Positions 26,500 through 36,500 of a stretch of DNA of 64,000 bases are shown in pieces. This DNA comes from Altericroceibacterium endophyticum. Its GTDB lineage: Bacteria > Pseudomonadota > Alphaproteobacteria > Sphingomonadales > Sphingomonadaceae. Location: assembly GCF_009827595.1 (NCBI RefSeq), contig NZ_WTYT01000004.1, positions 381,317 through 445,316 of the forward strand, in the 5' to 3' direction. Position 1 is the stretch's first letter; every line of letters begins with the position of its first letter. The translations under genes were made by a program, and so were the position numbers. Below the pieces are notes generated by a model. It did no database searches. It was not told the DNA's origin and worked only from the letters and a program-made list of their open reading frames with translations.

Positions 26500-27942
26500 A
26501 TGGCTAACAAACCCCGCACACTCTACGACAAGATCTGGGACGCCCATGTGGTTGAACGCCGCGATGATGGCACCTGTCTGATTTTCATCGACCGCCATCT
26601 GGTGCATGAGGTTACATCACCTCAGGCATTCGAAGCGCTGCGAATGAAGGGCCGCAAGCTCCGCCGTCCGGAGCTGACCTTGGCGGTACCCGATCACAAT
26701 CTGCCTACCACCCCGCGGGTGGATGCTCAGGGCAATCGCGTACCGATCGAAGACCGCCAAAGCGCACAGCAGCTGGAAGCGCTGGAGAAGAATGTCGCCG
26801 AATTCGGCATCCGCTATTTCGGCGCCACCGCGCGCGAACAGGGCATTGTCCATGTGGTTGGCCCCGAACAGGGATTTTCCCTGCCCGGCGCGACGATCGT
26901 TTGCGGCGACAGCCACACGGCTGCCCATGGCGGCGTGGGCGCGCTGGCCTTCGGCATTGGCACCAGCGAAGTCGAACATGTCATGGCGACGCAGACGCTG
27001 CTGCTGAAACAGTCCAAGACGATGGAAGTGCGCATTGAAGGCGATTTGCCAACCGGCATTTCGTCCAAGGATCTGATCCTGCACATTATCGGCGTCATCG
27101 GCACCGCTGGCGGCACCGGCCATGTGATCGAATATCGCGGCAAGGTGTTCGAGGAAATGAGCATCGAGGGCCGCCTCACCGTTTGCAACATGTCGATCGA
27201 GGGCGGTGCGCGTGCCGGTCTGGTCGCGCCCGATGAGAAGACCTTTGCCTATCTCAAAGGCCGCGCTTTCGCCCCCAAGGGCGAAGATTGGGACCGCGCC
27301 GTTGAATATTGGCGCAGCCTGAAAAGTGATGAAGGTGCCACTTTCGACAAATCCGTGGTGATTGATGCCGCGGATATTCAGCCCAATGTCACTTGGGGCA
27401 CCAGCCCGGAAGATGTCGTGCCGATTACCGGCACTGTCCCGGAGCCTGAAAGCTTTGCCGATCCTGCCAAACAGGAAGCCGCGCGCAAAAGCCTCGATTA
27501 TATGGGCCTTACCCCCGGTCAGCCGCTGGCCGAGGTCGAAGTGCAGAACATCTTTATCGGGTCCTGCACCAACAGCCGGATCGAAGATCTGCGGGAAGCC
27601 GCCGCCGTGCTGAAAGGCCGCAAGAAAGCCGACCATATCAAATGGGCGATCATCGTTCCGGGCTCAGGTCTGGTGAAGGAACAGGCCGAAGCCGAAGGGC
27701 TGGACAAAATCTTCACCGATGCCGGTCTCGAATGGCGCGAACCCGGCTGTTCGGCCTGTCTGGGCATGAACCCGGACAAGGTTCCGGCGGGTGAACGCTG
27801 TGCATCGACCAGCAATCGCAATTTCGTCGGCCGTCAGGGCCCGGGTGCACGAACGCATCTGGTCAGCCCGGCCATGGCCGCCGCTGCAGCAGTAACCGGA
27901 CGGCTGACCGATGTCCGCGAATTGATGAAGGAGGGCGCTTAA
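26500..27942 (+). CDS. leuC: 3-isopropylmalate dehydratase large subunit
   Basis: Isomerises 2-isopropylmalate to 3-isopropylmalate in leucine synthesis, with LeuD. The 480-residue aconitase-family protein begins [18 protein letters not shown]. The [4Fe-4S] cluster cysteines are visible in [15 protein letters not shown] (about residue 350) and in [14 protein letters not shown] (about 410). Substrate-binding stretches ([32 protein letters not shown]) are intact. The start at 26500 gives the family N-terminus; an alternative at 26464 adds 12 unlikely residues. It is separated from leuD by two other genes on the same strand. Confidence 0.98.
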   Translation: MANKPRTLYDKIWDAHVVERRDDGTCLIFIDRHLVHEVTSPQAFEALRMKGRKLRRPELTLAVPDHNLPTTPRVDAQGNRVPIEDRQSAQQLEALEKNVAEFGIRYFGATAREQGIVHVVGPEQGFSLPGATIVCGDSHTAAHGGVGALAFGIGTSEVEHVMATQTLLLKQSKTMEVRIEGDLPTGISSKDLILHIIGVIGTAGGTGHVIEYRGKVFEEMSIEGRLTVCNMSIEGGARAGLVAPDEKTFAYLKGRAFAPKGEDWDRAVEYWRSLKSDEGATFDKSVVIDAADIQPNVTWGTSPEDVVPITGTVPEPESFADPAKQEAARKSLDYMGLTPGQPLAEVEVQNIFIGSCTNSRIEDLREAAAVLKGRKKADHIKWAIIVPGSGLVKEQAEAEGLDKIFTDAGLEWREPGCSACLGMNPDKVPAGERCASTSNRNFVGRQGPGARTHLVSPAMAAAAAVTGRLTDVRELMKEGA

Positions 27943-27999
27943 CCGCCCCCTCCTCCCCCGTCTACCGCCAGCCGGGTAATAAGAGAGGCCCCATCCGAC

Positions 28000-28494
28000 G
28001 TGCAGGAACGCAAAACCTCCTTCGCGCCGGTGGTGGCCAACGATACGCGGGTTCTGATCCTAGGCAGCCTGCCGGGTGAAGCCTCGCTAAAGGCGCAGCG
28101 CTATTACGCGCATTCGCAAAACAAGTTCTGGCATCTGGTGGGGTCAGTTATCGGCAGGGATCTGGCGGCGCTGGACTATTCAGACCGCCTGTCGGAATTA
28201 CTTACACATCACATCGGCCTGTGGGATGTGGTCGAATCCGCCAGCCGAAAAGGCAGCCTCGACAGCGCGATCCGTGATGCGCGGCACAATGCGCTGGCAG
28301 ATCTGGTGGCCACGCTGCCTGATCTGCGCTGCGTGGCGTTTAACGGGCAGAAATCAGCCCGCATCGGCATGCGGGAATTGGCGGATTTCGATGCCGAATT
28401 GCTGCCCCTTCCTTCATCCAGCCCGGCCTATGCGTCGATGAGCCTGACCGATAAAGAACAACTATGGGCGGGCCTTGGCAAATTCCTGCGCTAA
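28000..28494 (+). CDS. DNA-deoxyinosine/uracil-DNA glycosylase family protein
   Basis: Probable base-excision repair glycosylase of 164 residues. The sequence pattern is that of the hypoxanthine-DNA glycosylase (UDG family 6) group: LILGSLPGEASLKAQRYYAHSQNKFW at about residues 19-44, a central GLWDVVESASRKGSLDSAI, VAFNGQKSARIG, and the C-terminal loop LPSSSPAYASMS that contacts the minor groove. It would remove hypoxanthine or uracil from deaminated DNA. A GTG start at 28000 is used, 57 bases after leuC. It is an unusual insert between leuC and leuD. Confidence 0.9.
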   Translation: MQERKTSFAPVVANDTRVLILGSLPGEASLKAQRYYAHSQNKFWHLVGSVIGRDLAALDYSDRLSELLTHHIGLWDVVESASRKGSLDSAIRDARHNALADLVATLPDLRCVAFNGQKSARIGMRELADFDAELLPLPSSSPAYASMSLTDKEQLWAGLGKFLR

Positions 28495-28533
28495 ACTCTT
28501 GCCTCGCCTTCCCGTGGGGAGCATTGAGGCGAC

Positions 28534-28698
28534 ATGAGTAAGAGCAAGACACCATCCAGCCTGAGCGGCAAGGCAGCTATTGCCGGCGCGATCGGATCCG
28601 CCGCAGTGGCCGCTGGCCTGCTTTACATGACCAAACGCAAGGAAAAGAAGGCGCCACCTGTCACCGGCCCGCATGGCGAACCCCCGGAGACCGATTGA
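28534..28698 (+). CDS. Small membrane-anchored protein coupled to leuD
   Basis: A 54-residue protein: [18 protein letters not shown], a short hydrophobic stretch ([19 protein letters not shown], about residues 14-32), then a basic and proline-rich tail ([21 protein letters not shown]). GAGG precedes the ATG. Its TGA stop overlaps the leuD ATG as TGATG, which supports real translation and coupling. No family is recognised; it could be a single-pass or peripheral membrane protein. Confidence 0.68.
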   Translation: MSKSKTPSSLSGKAAIAGAIGSAAVAAGLLYMTKRKEKKAPPVTGPHGEPPETD

Positions 28699-29300
28699 TG
28701 GAACCTGTCCGCGAAGTGGAAGGAAGGGCGATCCCCTTCGGCCGCAAGAATGTCGACACGGATCTGATCATCCCGGCGCGCTGGTTGAAAACGATCAGCC
28801 GTGAAGGTCTGGGCGAAGGTGCCTTTGAAAGCGTTCGCGCCGAAGAAGGGAATGTCTTTGACGATCCGCAGTTCAAGAATGCACCCATTCTGGTTGCGGG
28901 TGACAATTTCGGTTGCGGATCAAGCCGCGAACATGCCGCATGGGCATTGCTCGACATGGGCGTAAAAGCCGTGATCGCCCCCAGTTTTTCGGATATTTTT
29001 TCCGGCAATGCTTTCAAGAACGGCATTCTGACTGTTGTTCTGCCGCAAGCGCAGGTCGACCGTCTGCTGGAAGTGGCGGAAACTGACCCGATCACGCTCA
29101 ATCTGGATGACCAGACTGTCACCACCCAGTTTCAGGATCGGTTCCATTTTGAAATCGACCCCTTCCGCAAGCATTGTCTGCGCGAAGGTCTCGACGAAGT
29201 AGGCCTGACCTTGTCGCAGGATGAAGTAATTTCCCGCTATGAAAAGGGGCAGGCAGAGAATATGCCCTGGTTCGCAAAGGGAACAGGGGTTGCCGCCTGA
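28698..29300 (+). CDS. leuD: 3-isopropylmalate dehydratase small subunit
   Basis: Swivel domain partner of LeuC in leucine synthesis. The 200-residue protein shows the canonical [75 protein letters not shown], and the C-terminal [19 protein letters not shown]. The ATG at 28698 overlaps the stop of the 54-residue gene. It is the normal length for the family. Confidence 0.97.
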   Translation: MEPVREVEGRAIPFGRKNVDTDLIIPARWLKTISREGLGEGAFESVRAEEGNVFDDPQFKNAPILVAGDNFGCGSSREHAAWALLDMGVKAVIAPSFSDIFSGNAFKNGILTVVLPQAQVDRLLEVAETDPITLNLDDQTVTTQFQDRFHFEIDPFRKHCLREGLDEVGLTLSQDEVISRYEKGQAENMPWFAKGTGVAA

Positions 29301-29347
29301 CGGCCACCCCCGCTATTCCCGGTGATACTCTCTGTAAGGCAAGATAC

Positions 29348-29671
29348 ATGACTGATTTCAATGATCGCAAACGCGCCGAAGAGGCGAAATATGTAATGGA
29401 TCAGGACACCGCCTTCCGCGTAATGGCGCGGCGCAACCGTCTGGTCGGCCAATGGGCGGCAGAGAAGATGAACCTGACGTCCGAAGAAACCGATGCCTAT
29501 GCCAAAGCCGTGGTGCAGGCGGATTTTGAAGAAGCCGGCGATGAAGACGTCATCCGCAAATTGCTGGGTGATCTGACCGCTGCCGGTGTGGAAGTCGATG
29601 AATCGGCTGTTCGCGCCGCGCTGGCAGAAAAAACCATCGAAGCGCGCCGTCAGCTGATGGGCGAGGCCTGA
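29348..29671 (+). CDS. F1-ATPase inhibitor zeta subunit (DUF1476)
   Basis: Small inhibitor of the F1Fo-ATPase known from Paracoccus and related alphaproteobacteria, where it blocks ATP hydrolysis like mitochondrial IF1. The 107-residue all-helical protein matches DUF1476 throughout: MTDFNDRKRAEEAKYVMDQDTAFRVMARRNRLVGQWAAEKM, then EETDAYAKAVVQADFEEAGDEDVIRKLLGDL. The N-terminal stretch is the inhibitory part. The start is 47 bases after leuD and bolA follows after 3 bases. Confidence 0.92.
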   Translation: MTDFNDRKRAEEAKYVMDQDTAFRVMARRNRLVGQWAAEKMNLTSEETDAYAKAVVQADFEEAGDEDVIRKLLGDLTAAGVEVDESAVRAALAEKTIEARRQLMGEA

Positions 29672-29674
29672 ACC

Positions 29675-29908
29675 ATGGCGATGCAAGCTGCTGAAATCGA
29701 AACGCTGATCAAAGCTGCCCTGCCCGATGCCACGGTAAAAATCGAAGATCTGGCCGGTGATGGTGATCACTACAGCGCACATGTCACCAGCCCTGCTTTT
29801 GCCGGTAAAAACCGCGTTCAGCAGCACAAAATGGTCTATGAAGCGCTGGGTGGCCGCATGGGCGGTGAACTTCACGCCTTGCAACTGACGACCGGCATTC
29901 CCAATTGA
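29675..29908 (+). CDS. BolA/IbaG family protein
   Basis: A 77-residue BolA-fold protein. BolA proteins bind monothiol glutaredoxins and share a [2Fe-2S] cluster, linking iron-sulfur status to regulation. It starts MAMQAAEIETLIKAALPDATVKIEDLAGDGDHYSAHVTSPAFAGKNRVQQHKMVYEAL; the conserved histidine in ELHALQL is the cluster ligand. The short length, the GDHYSAHVTS stretch and the lack of an N-terminal extension are closer to IbaG (YrbA) than to BolA itself. The CGFS glutaredoxin gene follows directly, its usual partner. Confidence 0.93.
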   Translation: MAMQAAEIETLIKAALPDATVKIEDLAGDGDHYSAHVTSPAFAGKNRVQQHKMVYEALGGRMGGELHALQLTTGIPN

Positions 29909-29943
29909 GTGCCACACAGGCACTCACAAAACCGGGTTAATTT

Positions 29944-30273
29944 ATGTCCGATACCAATCAGCGCATCGCCAAAATCGTTGGCGATAACGATGTCGTCCTT
30001 TTCATGAAGGGCACACCCTTGTTTCCGCAATGCGGCTTTTCCAGCCGTGCAGTGGCGATCCTTGAACATTGCGGAGTCGAATATGACAGCGTGGATGTGT
30101 TGCAGGACATGGAAATCCGCCAGGGCATCAAAACCTATTCAGAATGGCCGACCATTCCCCAGCTCTACGTAAAGGGCGAATTTGTGGGCGGCAGCGACAT
30201 TCTGATGGAAATGTTCGAAGCTGGCGAATTGCAGCAGCTGATGCAGGAAAAGCAGGTCGCCAAGGCGAACTGA
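29944..30273 (+). CDS. grxD: Monothiol glutaredoxin (Grx4, CGFS type)
   Basis: Carries and transfers [2Fe-2S] clusters, often in a complex with BolA. The 109-residue protein has the active-site CGFS at residues 30-33 ([16 protein letters not shown]), the [19 protein letters not shown] motif that binds glutathione, and the conserved GI-TYSEWP. It is the last gene of the leuD-zeta-bolA-grxD run and is followed by a terminator. Confidence 0.97.
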   Translation: MSDTNQRIAKIVGDNDVVLFMKGTPLFPQCGFSSRAVAILEHCGVEYDSVDVLQDMEIRQGIKTYSEWPTIPQLYVKGEFVGGSDILMEMFEAGELQQLMQEKQVAKAN

Positions 30274-30302
30274 CTGCCCTCATACAGCGGTAGTGAAGAA
30301 CA

Positions 30303-30333
30303 AGGTCACCCCCACGGGTGGCCTTTTCTTTTG
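30303..30333 (+). terminator. Intrinsic terminator after grxD
   Basis: GGTCACCC, loop CCAC and GGGTGGCC followed by TTTTCTTTT, 30 bases after the grxD stop. Confidence 0.85.
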
Positions 30334-30720
30334 CGCGCAGCACAGATTTGCAATCGAGCCGCCAGCATATGCAGCCATGCGGCTGGGCAGATGCCCGATT
30401 ATCCTGAAATGTTGTCTGGGGGATACCAGCCTTCGGGGAGGCAGGGCCGGAGACCAGTGGCCCCGCCTCGTTTCGAAGGTTGTAACGCCCTATACTATGC
30501 ACACATCATGCCAAACACGGAAAAGCACGTATTTCTGGGATTTACCCCCTGCATAGCCTCAAGCTTGTCCGGCAACATGTAAACTAATCCGACACTGACC
30601 AAAGAACAAACACTGCCAGCTCCTGCAAGCATATTGATTTTGTCCATTTCCTGCTGGCATGAGGGCGCTCGTCATCCTATGAGATTTTTTGAAAATAACA
30701 ATTTGTTGAGAGGACGGGCA
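30334..30720. other. Intergenic region with a long structured hairpin (30430-30479)
   Basis: No gene is supported in these 387 bases. A 50-base imperfect hairpin is present: CCTTCG / CGAAGG, AGGC / GCCT and GGGCC / GGCCC stack in order around a ten-base loop, with three G-U pairs possible between the outer two. No T-run follows, so it is not a normal terminator. The rest is less G+C rich and should hold the promoter of the beta-etherase gene. Confidence 0.5.
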
Positions 30721-31563
30721 TTGGCCAAAAACAACACCATAACCTTCTATGATCTTCAGCTAGCCAGCGGCTGCACGATCAGTCCCTTTGTCTGGGCGAC
30801 CAAATATGCGCTCAAGCATAAGGGCTTCGACCTTGACATTGTCCCCGGTGGTTTCACCGGAATCATGGAACGTACAGGCGGCAAGACCGAAAGACTGCCC
30901 GCGATTCAGGATGATGGCGAATGGGTGCTCGATAGCTGGCTGATCGCCGAATATCTGGATGAAAAATATCCCGACAGGCCAACTCTGATTGGCGATCCCT
31001 CGGTAAAAGTTCTGACACAGGCCATGGAAGCTTGGTTGTGGAAGACGGCGATCAGTCCGTGGATGACCTGCTACATCAAATCCTATCGGGACCGCTCACT
31101 GCCGCAGGATCACGAATATGTGACCGAATCGCGTGAACGGATGTTCGGCAACACGATGGAAAACATCATTGTTGGCCGCGAGGATCGCCTTCCCCTGGTG
31201 CCACCGCAGCTGGAATTGATGCGCACGACGCTGCGCAACAACAAGTGGTTTGGCGGGGATAGCCCCAATTATGCCGATTACCGCCTGCTGGCCGTTTTCC
31301 TGTTCCTGGCATCAGTAGCGGACACGCCAGCCCTGACCGAAGACGACCCCTTGCGTGACTGGATTGATCGCGGCTTCGACCTGTATGGCGGCCTTGGCCG
31401 GCATGAAGGCATGTCGCCGATCTTCGGGCTTAAACTGCGTGAAGGAGACCCCGAACCTTTCATCAAGGATCCGGCCAAAATGGGCGGCGGCCTTGCGTCA
31501 CGAAATACCGGACCGCAGAGCACGCAGGAAGAAACCGCACATTTGCGCGGCACGAAAAAGTAA
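30721..31563 (+). CDS. ligE: Glutathione-dependent beta-etherase, LigE-like (GST superfamily)
   Basis: Glutathione-S-transferase family enzyme closely resembling LigE of Sphingobium SYK-6, which cleaves the beta-aryl ether bond of lignin-type dimers with glutathione. The 280-residue protein has an N-terminal thioredoxin fold (NNTITFYDLQLASGCTISPFVWATKYALKHKGFDLDIVPGGFTGI) with SGCTISP near the glutathione site, DGEWVLDSWLIAEYLDEKYPDRP, and a helical C-terminal domain with EDRLPLVPPQLE and DDPLRDWIDRGFDLYGGLGRHEGM. TTG at 30721 is taken as start: GAGAGGA lies 6 bases before it and the protein then begins as LigE does (M-A-x-NNTIT). Earlier in-frame starts at 30634 and 30679 would add 29 or 14 unrelated residues. 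Related LigE/LigP/LigF members differ in stereochemistry, so the exact substrate is open. Confidence 0.82.
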   Translation: MAKNNTITFYDLQLASGCTISPFVWATKYALKHKGFDLDIVPGGFTGIMERTGGKTERLPAIQDDGEWVLDSWLIAEYLDEKYPDRPTLIGDPSVKVLTQAMEAWLWKTAISPWMTCYIKSYRDRSLPQDHEYVTESRERMFGNTMENIIVGREDRLPLVPPQLELMRTTLRNNKWFGGDSPNYADYRLLAVFLFLASVADTPALTEDDPLRDWIDRGFDLYGGLGRHEGMSPIFGLKLREGDPEPFIKDPAKMGGGLASRNTGPQSTQEETAHLRGTKK

Positions 31564-31591
31564 CGCCCCGCGCGCCAGCTTTTCGAATGGG

Positions 31592-32263
31592 CTAGACTTC
31601 TAGCACGGCAGGCTTCGGACCATCCGCGTCCGGAGCCTTTTCCGTAAGGTTTGCGCCTTTCATCCCAATTCCGCGCAGGAAGAACTCGACGCGTTCCGCC
31701 ACCGCTTGATGCGAATTGCATGTGATCGCACCGTGATTGATCGCCTCACAATATAGATCGGCGATAAACATGCCGAGGAAGAGATCGGCATTCCCTTCCG
31801 GCGTCCCCAGAAACTCTACGCCCTGGTTTCGCCAGCGCGCAAAAAGGCGCGCCAGCGAATCTCCGGTTCGCACCTGAGTGGTTTGGTGGAACATCGTCGA
31901 AAATTCCTGATTTTTCAGGCTGTGAGCGATGACGATACGGCTGAACGCAACCCGCTCCGGGTCCAGAAAACGGCGGGCAAATTCATGCCCCAAATCCAGC
32001 AGGATGGCGGCCGGCGCAGCGTCGCGCGAACCAATTTGCTGAACCACGATATCGCAGGACCTCACGTTTTCGTAAAGCACTGCTGTGAGCAGACCCTCTT
32101 TATTGCCGAACAATTTGTAAAGAGTCGCAAGCGAGCCACCGGCATAGGTCACCACATCAACCAATGTGGTGCTTTCATAACCCTGCTTGATAAACAGATC
32201 ATGCGCCGCATCGATGAATGCGATACGCCTCCGGTCGAGACGGCTCCTTCCGCACTCCGTCAT
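31592..32263 (-). CDS. TetR/AcrR family repressor of the adjacent efflux operon
   Basis: A 223-residue transcription factor. The N-terminal TetR helix-turn-helix is clear: RRIAFIDAAHDLFIKQGYESTTLVDVVTYAGGSLATLYKLFGNKEGLLTAVLYE (about residues 12-65). The C-terminal ligand domain begins QQIGSRDAAPAAILLDLGHEFARRFLDPERVAFSRIVIAHS, a type common to regulators of RND pumps. The ATG at 32263 has GGAG 8 bases upstream; 32335 would extend it across the promoter region. It is divergent from the efflux operon with an inverted repeat between them, so it probably represses that operon until a toxic ligand binds. Confidence 0.9.
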   Translation of the reverse strand: MTECGRSRLDRRRIAFIDAAHDLFIKQGYESTTLVDVVTYAGGSLATLYKLFGNKEGLLTAVLYENVRSCDIVVQQIGSRDAAPAAILLDLGHEFARRFLDPERVAFSRIVIAHSLKNQEFSTMFHQTTQVRTGDSLARLFARWRNQGVEFLGTPEGNADLFLGMFIADLYCEAINHGAITCNSHQAVAERVEFFLRGIGMKGANLTEKAPDADGPKPAVLEV

Positions 32264-32298
32264 CCTCAACTCCAATTGCCAGACCCCCTTGCAGGCCA

Positions 32299-32317
32299 GT
32301 AATGTAATGGCTATTAC
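32299..32317. promoter_or_regulatory. Candidate TetR operator
   Basis: GTAAT-N9-ATTAC inverted repeat, 19 bases, located between the divergent starts of the TetR gene (32263) and the efflux operon (32353). Size and position are typical of TetR operators. Confidence 0.55.
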
Positions 32318-32352
32318 GCCTTCGCATCTGCACAATCAACAGGACAGTTTTC

Positions 32353-33537
32353 ATGCGCTCGCCTTTTATGATCTTGGCACTCAGCCTTGTGCTCGCTTCA
32401 TGCGGAGGTGAGCAGCAGGCCCCGGAGCAACAAGCTTTACCTGTTGAAGTCATTGTTGTTTCGCCTGAGAAGGTCCCCAATGTGGTGGAACTGCCCGCGA
32501 GGGTGGAGCCGGTGCGGGTTGCGGAAGTGCGGGCGCGAGTCACCGGGATTGTGCAGAAACGCCTGTATGAGGAAGGCACCGATGTGCGGAAGGGCCAGGC
32601 TCTCTTCCGCATCGATCCGTCAGAGCTCCGCGCGACCTACGCCCAGACTGAAGCCGCGTTGCAACGCGCGAAAGCCACGGCCGCCAATGCCCGTGCAGTC
32701 GTCAATCGCTACAAACCGCTGGTCGATAAGAATGCAATCAGCGGCCAGGAATATGACGCTGCCGTCGCCGCCGCACGGGAAGCGGAAGCCAATGTCTCGC
32801 AGATCAAGGCCGAATTGCGCTCCGCTTCGCTTCAGCTGGGTTACACCACCGTCACAGCCCCGATTTCAGGCCGCGCAAGCCGCGCCCAGGTGACCGAAGG
32901 CGCGCTGGTTAGTCAGAGTGAAGGCACCTTGATGACGCGGATCGAACAAATGTCGCCCGTCTATGTCCGCTTTTCACAATCCGCGACCGAACTGATGGCG
33001 GTGCGCGGCGCCATCGCTGATGGTGATCTTTCGCTGGACGACAATGAACCTGTCGAAGTGCGCCTGTCCTTCCCCGATGGTACGGAATATCCCCTGCCCG
33101 GCGTGATCGACTTCCTTGATTTCTCGGTCGAGGAAAGCACCGGAACCGTGCAATTGCGCGCCGAGTTTCCCAATCCCTCCGGCATGTTGCTGCCGGGAGA
33201 ATTCGTCCGTGCGAAAGTCTATGCCGGCATACGCAACGACGGTATTTCCCTGCCGCAGCGCGTCGTGACGGTTACCGATAATGGCGGCACCGTCTTTGTC
33301 GTTGATGGAAAAGGCCAGGTGGCCGCCCGCCCCGTTGAACTCGGGACGATGAATAATGGCAATTGGATCATCAATGGCGGCCTCAAAAACGGTGACCGGG
33401 TTATCTCCAATAATCTGCAGAAACTCCGCCCCGGCATGCCGGTCAAACCCGTCGCGCCCAAGAACAAAAAGACATCTGCACAATCCGGCGAGAAGGCCCC
33501 TGCGCCGAAGAAATCAGCCGCTGGCCAGGAGCGCTGA
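32353..33537 (+). CDS. RND efflux periplasmic adaptor (AcrA/MexA type), lipoprotein
   Basis: Links the inner-membrane pump to the outer-membrane channel. The 394-residue protein has a lipoprotein signal (MRSPFMILALSLVLASCGGE, lipobox LASC with Cys17). The family segments follow: barrel-sandwich half (VEPVRVAEVRARVTGIVQKRLYEEGTDVRKGQALFRIDP), coiled-coil hairpin (ATYAQTEAALQRAKATAANARAVVNRYKPLVDKNAISGQEYDAA), second lipoyl half (LGYTTVTAPISGRASRAQVTEGALV), then beta-barrel and membrane-proximal domains. The end is Lys/Pro-rich. It is the first gene of the operon; the pump gene starts 3 bases after its stop. Confidence 0.95.
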   Translation: MRSPFMILALSLVLASCGGEQQAPEQQALPVEVIVVSPEKVPNVVELPARVEPVRVAEVRARVTGIVQKRLYEEGTDVRKGQALFRIDPSELRATYAQTEAALQRAKATAANARAVVNRYKPLVDKNAISGQEYDAAVAAAREAEANVSQIKAELRSASLQLGYTTVTAPISGRASRAQVTEGALVSQSEGTLMTRIEQMSPVYVRFSQSATELMAVRGAIADGDLSLDDNEPVEVRLSFPDGTEYPLPGVIDFLDFSVEESTGTVQLRAEFPNPSGMLLPGEFVRAKVYAGIRNDGISLPQRVVTVTDNGGTVFVVDGKGQVAARPVELGTMNNGNWIINGGLKNGDRVISNNLQKLRPGMPVKPVAPKNKKTSAQSGEKAPAPKKSAAGQER

Positions 33538-33540
33538 TCC

Positions 33541-36500
33541 GTGCCTCGTTTTTTCATCGACAGACCGATTTTCGCCTGGGTTATTTCCCTTGGCATCCTG
33601 CTGTCAGGCATCATCGCCCTGCGCGCGCTGCCCATCGAGCAATATCCTGAAGTCGCACCGCCGTCGCTGACATTGAGCGCCGCCTATCCGGGCGCCGACC
33701 CCGATACGGTGGAAGAGAATGTCACGCAGATTATCGAGCAGCAGCTCAACGGTATTGACGGCCTGCTTTACATGGCATCCTCCAGTTCATCGAGTGGACT
33801 GGCGACGATCACCATCACATTCGAATCCGGCACCGATATCGACATTGCGCAGACGCAGGTTCAAAACCGTTTGAGCACTGTGGAGGCGCGCCTTCCCGAA
33901 GATGTGCGGCGTCAGGGGATTACTGTCCGGCAAACCGCGGATAACTTCCTGCAACTCGTCACCCTTACCTCCAAATCAGGCGACTTGTCCGGCACCGACC
34001 TCGGTAACATTGCCTCTCAGCAGGTCATTGACGAATTACGCCGTGTTCCGGGCATTGGTGATGTGCAGCTATTCGGTTCCGAATATGCCATGCGCATCTG
34101 GCTCGATCCGCAAAGGCTGGCTTCCTATGGCATAGCGCCTTCTGAAGTTCTGGCTGCAATCCGGGAGCAAAACAGTCAGACCGCAGGCGGTTCGCTTGGC
34201 GCTCAGCCTGTTATGAATGATCAGGAAATCACCGCTACCATCATCACGCAGAGCCGTTTTTCCACGGTCCGCGAATTTGAAAAGGTGATCCTGCGCGCCG
34301 AAAGCGACGGCGCCACGGTGCGTCTGTCGGATGTCGCCAGAATAGAGCTGGGCGCGAAAGATTACAGTTTCTACCCCTCCTTGAATGGTAAGCCCATGGC
34401 CGGGATGGGCATTCAGCTGGCATCAGGAGCCAATGCCCTGTCCGCCGCCGAAGGCGTCAGCGAAACGATGGAGGAAATCGGACCGAGCCTGCCCGCAGAT
34501 GTCGAATGGCGCATTCCCTACGATACGACGCCCTTCGTCACATCCTCAATCGATGAAGTCGTCCGCACATTGGTCGAGGCGATGTTGCTCGTCTTTCTGG
34601 TGATGTTCCTGTTCCTGCAAAACTGGCGGGCTACGGTAATTCCCACATTGGTCGTGCCCATCGCACTTGCGGGGTCCTGTCTTGGTCTCTGGATTTTTGG
34701 CTTCACCATCAACGTGCTGTCACTGTTCGGAATGGTGCTGGCGATCGGTATTCTGGTCGATGATGCCATCGTCGTGATCGAGAATGTCGAACGCATCATG
34801 CACGAGGAGGGCCTCTCTCCGCCGGAAGCAACACGCAAGGCGATGGACCAGATCACCGGCGCCATTATCGGCATTACGCTGGTGCTGATTGCGGTGTTTA
34901 TTCCCATGGCATTCTTTCCGGGATCGACAGGCGGCATTTATCGCCAATTCTCGGTCACTCTGGCCATATCCATTTTCTTCTCCGCATTGATGGCGCTGAC
35001 CCTCACCCCTGCCCTGTGCGCAAGCTTCCTGAAGCCTGAGGCCAAGCGTGAGCAAAATACAGACCATGATGCAGATGCCGAGGGTAATGCAGGACGGCCT
35101 GAATTTGAGCCGGGTTGGCGCGGCTGGCTGACAAGAGGGGCATGGTACAAGCAACGCTTCTTCAACCGTTTCAACACATGGTTCGAAAAGATGACCCGTC
35201 GCTATGGGCGCAGCAATGACAAGATCTTGTCGCGTCCCCTGCGTAGTGCGGCCGTGTTTGCGGTCATCTGCGTGGTTACGGTGATGCTTTTCGCAAGACT
35301 GCCGACTGCTTTCCTGCCTACTGAAGATCAAGCCGAGCTGATAACAATCGTGCAGGCCCCCTCCGGGTCCACCCGCAAGGTGACCGAGGATACGATCAAG
35401 CAAGTCGAAGATTTCTGGAACGCACAGCCTGAAACAGAAGATCTCGTGACCATTCGCGGCTTCAGCTTCTATGGCCGCGGCCAGAACAACGCCTTGTTCT
35501 TTACCACGCTCAAGCCCTGGGGTGAACGCACCGATCCTGGAAGCAGCGCCAGCGCGCTGGCTGGGAAAGCCATGCAACGCTTCAGCCAGCTGGATCAGGG
35601 CTCTGCCTTCACCATTCAAAGCCCCCCGATTGCCGCGCTCGGCAATGCCAGTGGCTTTACCTTCAAGCTGGAAGATCGTGCGGGACTTGGCCGTGAAACC
35701 CTGACCGCTGCGCGCGACCAGATGCTCGGGCTGACAGCGCAAAGCGCAGTATTGGCCAACGTCCGGCCGGAGGATCAGCAGCCAACGCCGCAGGTGAAGG
35801 TCGATATTGACCGTGTTCAGGCGCGTGCGCTCGGCCTCGCCATATCGGATGTGAATGCCGCTCTGGCGATCAATTTCGGCTCTGCCTATGTCAATGACTT
35901 CAATCGGCAGGGCCGCGTGCTTCAGGTGCTGGTTCAGGCCGATGCAGATTACCGCATGACGCCGGACGATATCCTGAACCTGCGTATCCCCAATAGTCAG
36001 GGAGAGTTGGTTCCCTTCAGCAGCTTTGCAAATGTGAAATGGACCGCCGGACCGCCCAGTCTGGCGCGTTATAATGGCTATCCGGCCATGACCATTTCCG
36101 GTGAGGCTGCCCCCGGTGTCGCATCCGGAACGGCGCTGGCAGAAATGGAACGTCTGGCCAAAGAACTGCCTCAGGGAATCGACTACGAATGGACCGGCAT
36201 CAGTTTCGAGGAGAAACAATCCGCTGGTCAGGTAGGCGCGCTGCTCGGCCTGTCGGTCATTGTTGTATTCCTGCTGCTGGCTGCACTTTATGAAAGCTGG
36301 TCAGTCCCGCTTTCCGTGCTGCTGATTGTACCGGCAGGTGTCTTCGGCGCCGTGGTCTTCTCTTTGCTGCGCGGCCTCTCCGCCGATGTGTATTTCAATG
36401 TCGGTCTGATCACGATCATCGGTCTGGCGGCTAAAAACGCCATTCTGATCGTGGAATTCGCGATTGAAGAGGAAGAAAGCGGCAAGTCGATTATCGACGC

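Noticed and set aside
26617-27636. 339-codon frame antisense to leuC
   Set aside because: It is the complement of a conserved gene; no independent signal.
30293-30582. Short plus-strand frames between grxD and the beta-etherase gene
   Set aside because: They run through the terminator and the hairpin, have no ribosome binding site and no recognisable composition.
34720-36219. 499-codon frame antisense to the RND pump gene
   Set aside because: It is a shadow of a conserved RND coding sequence and shows no recognisable protein features.
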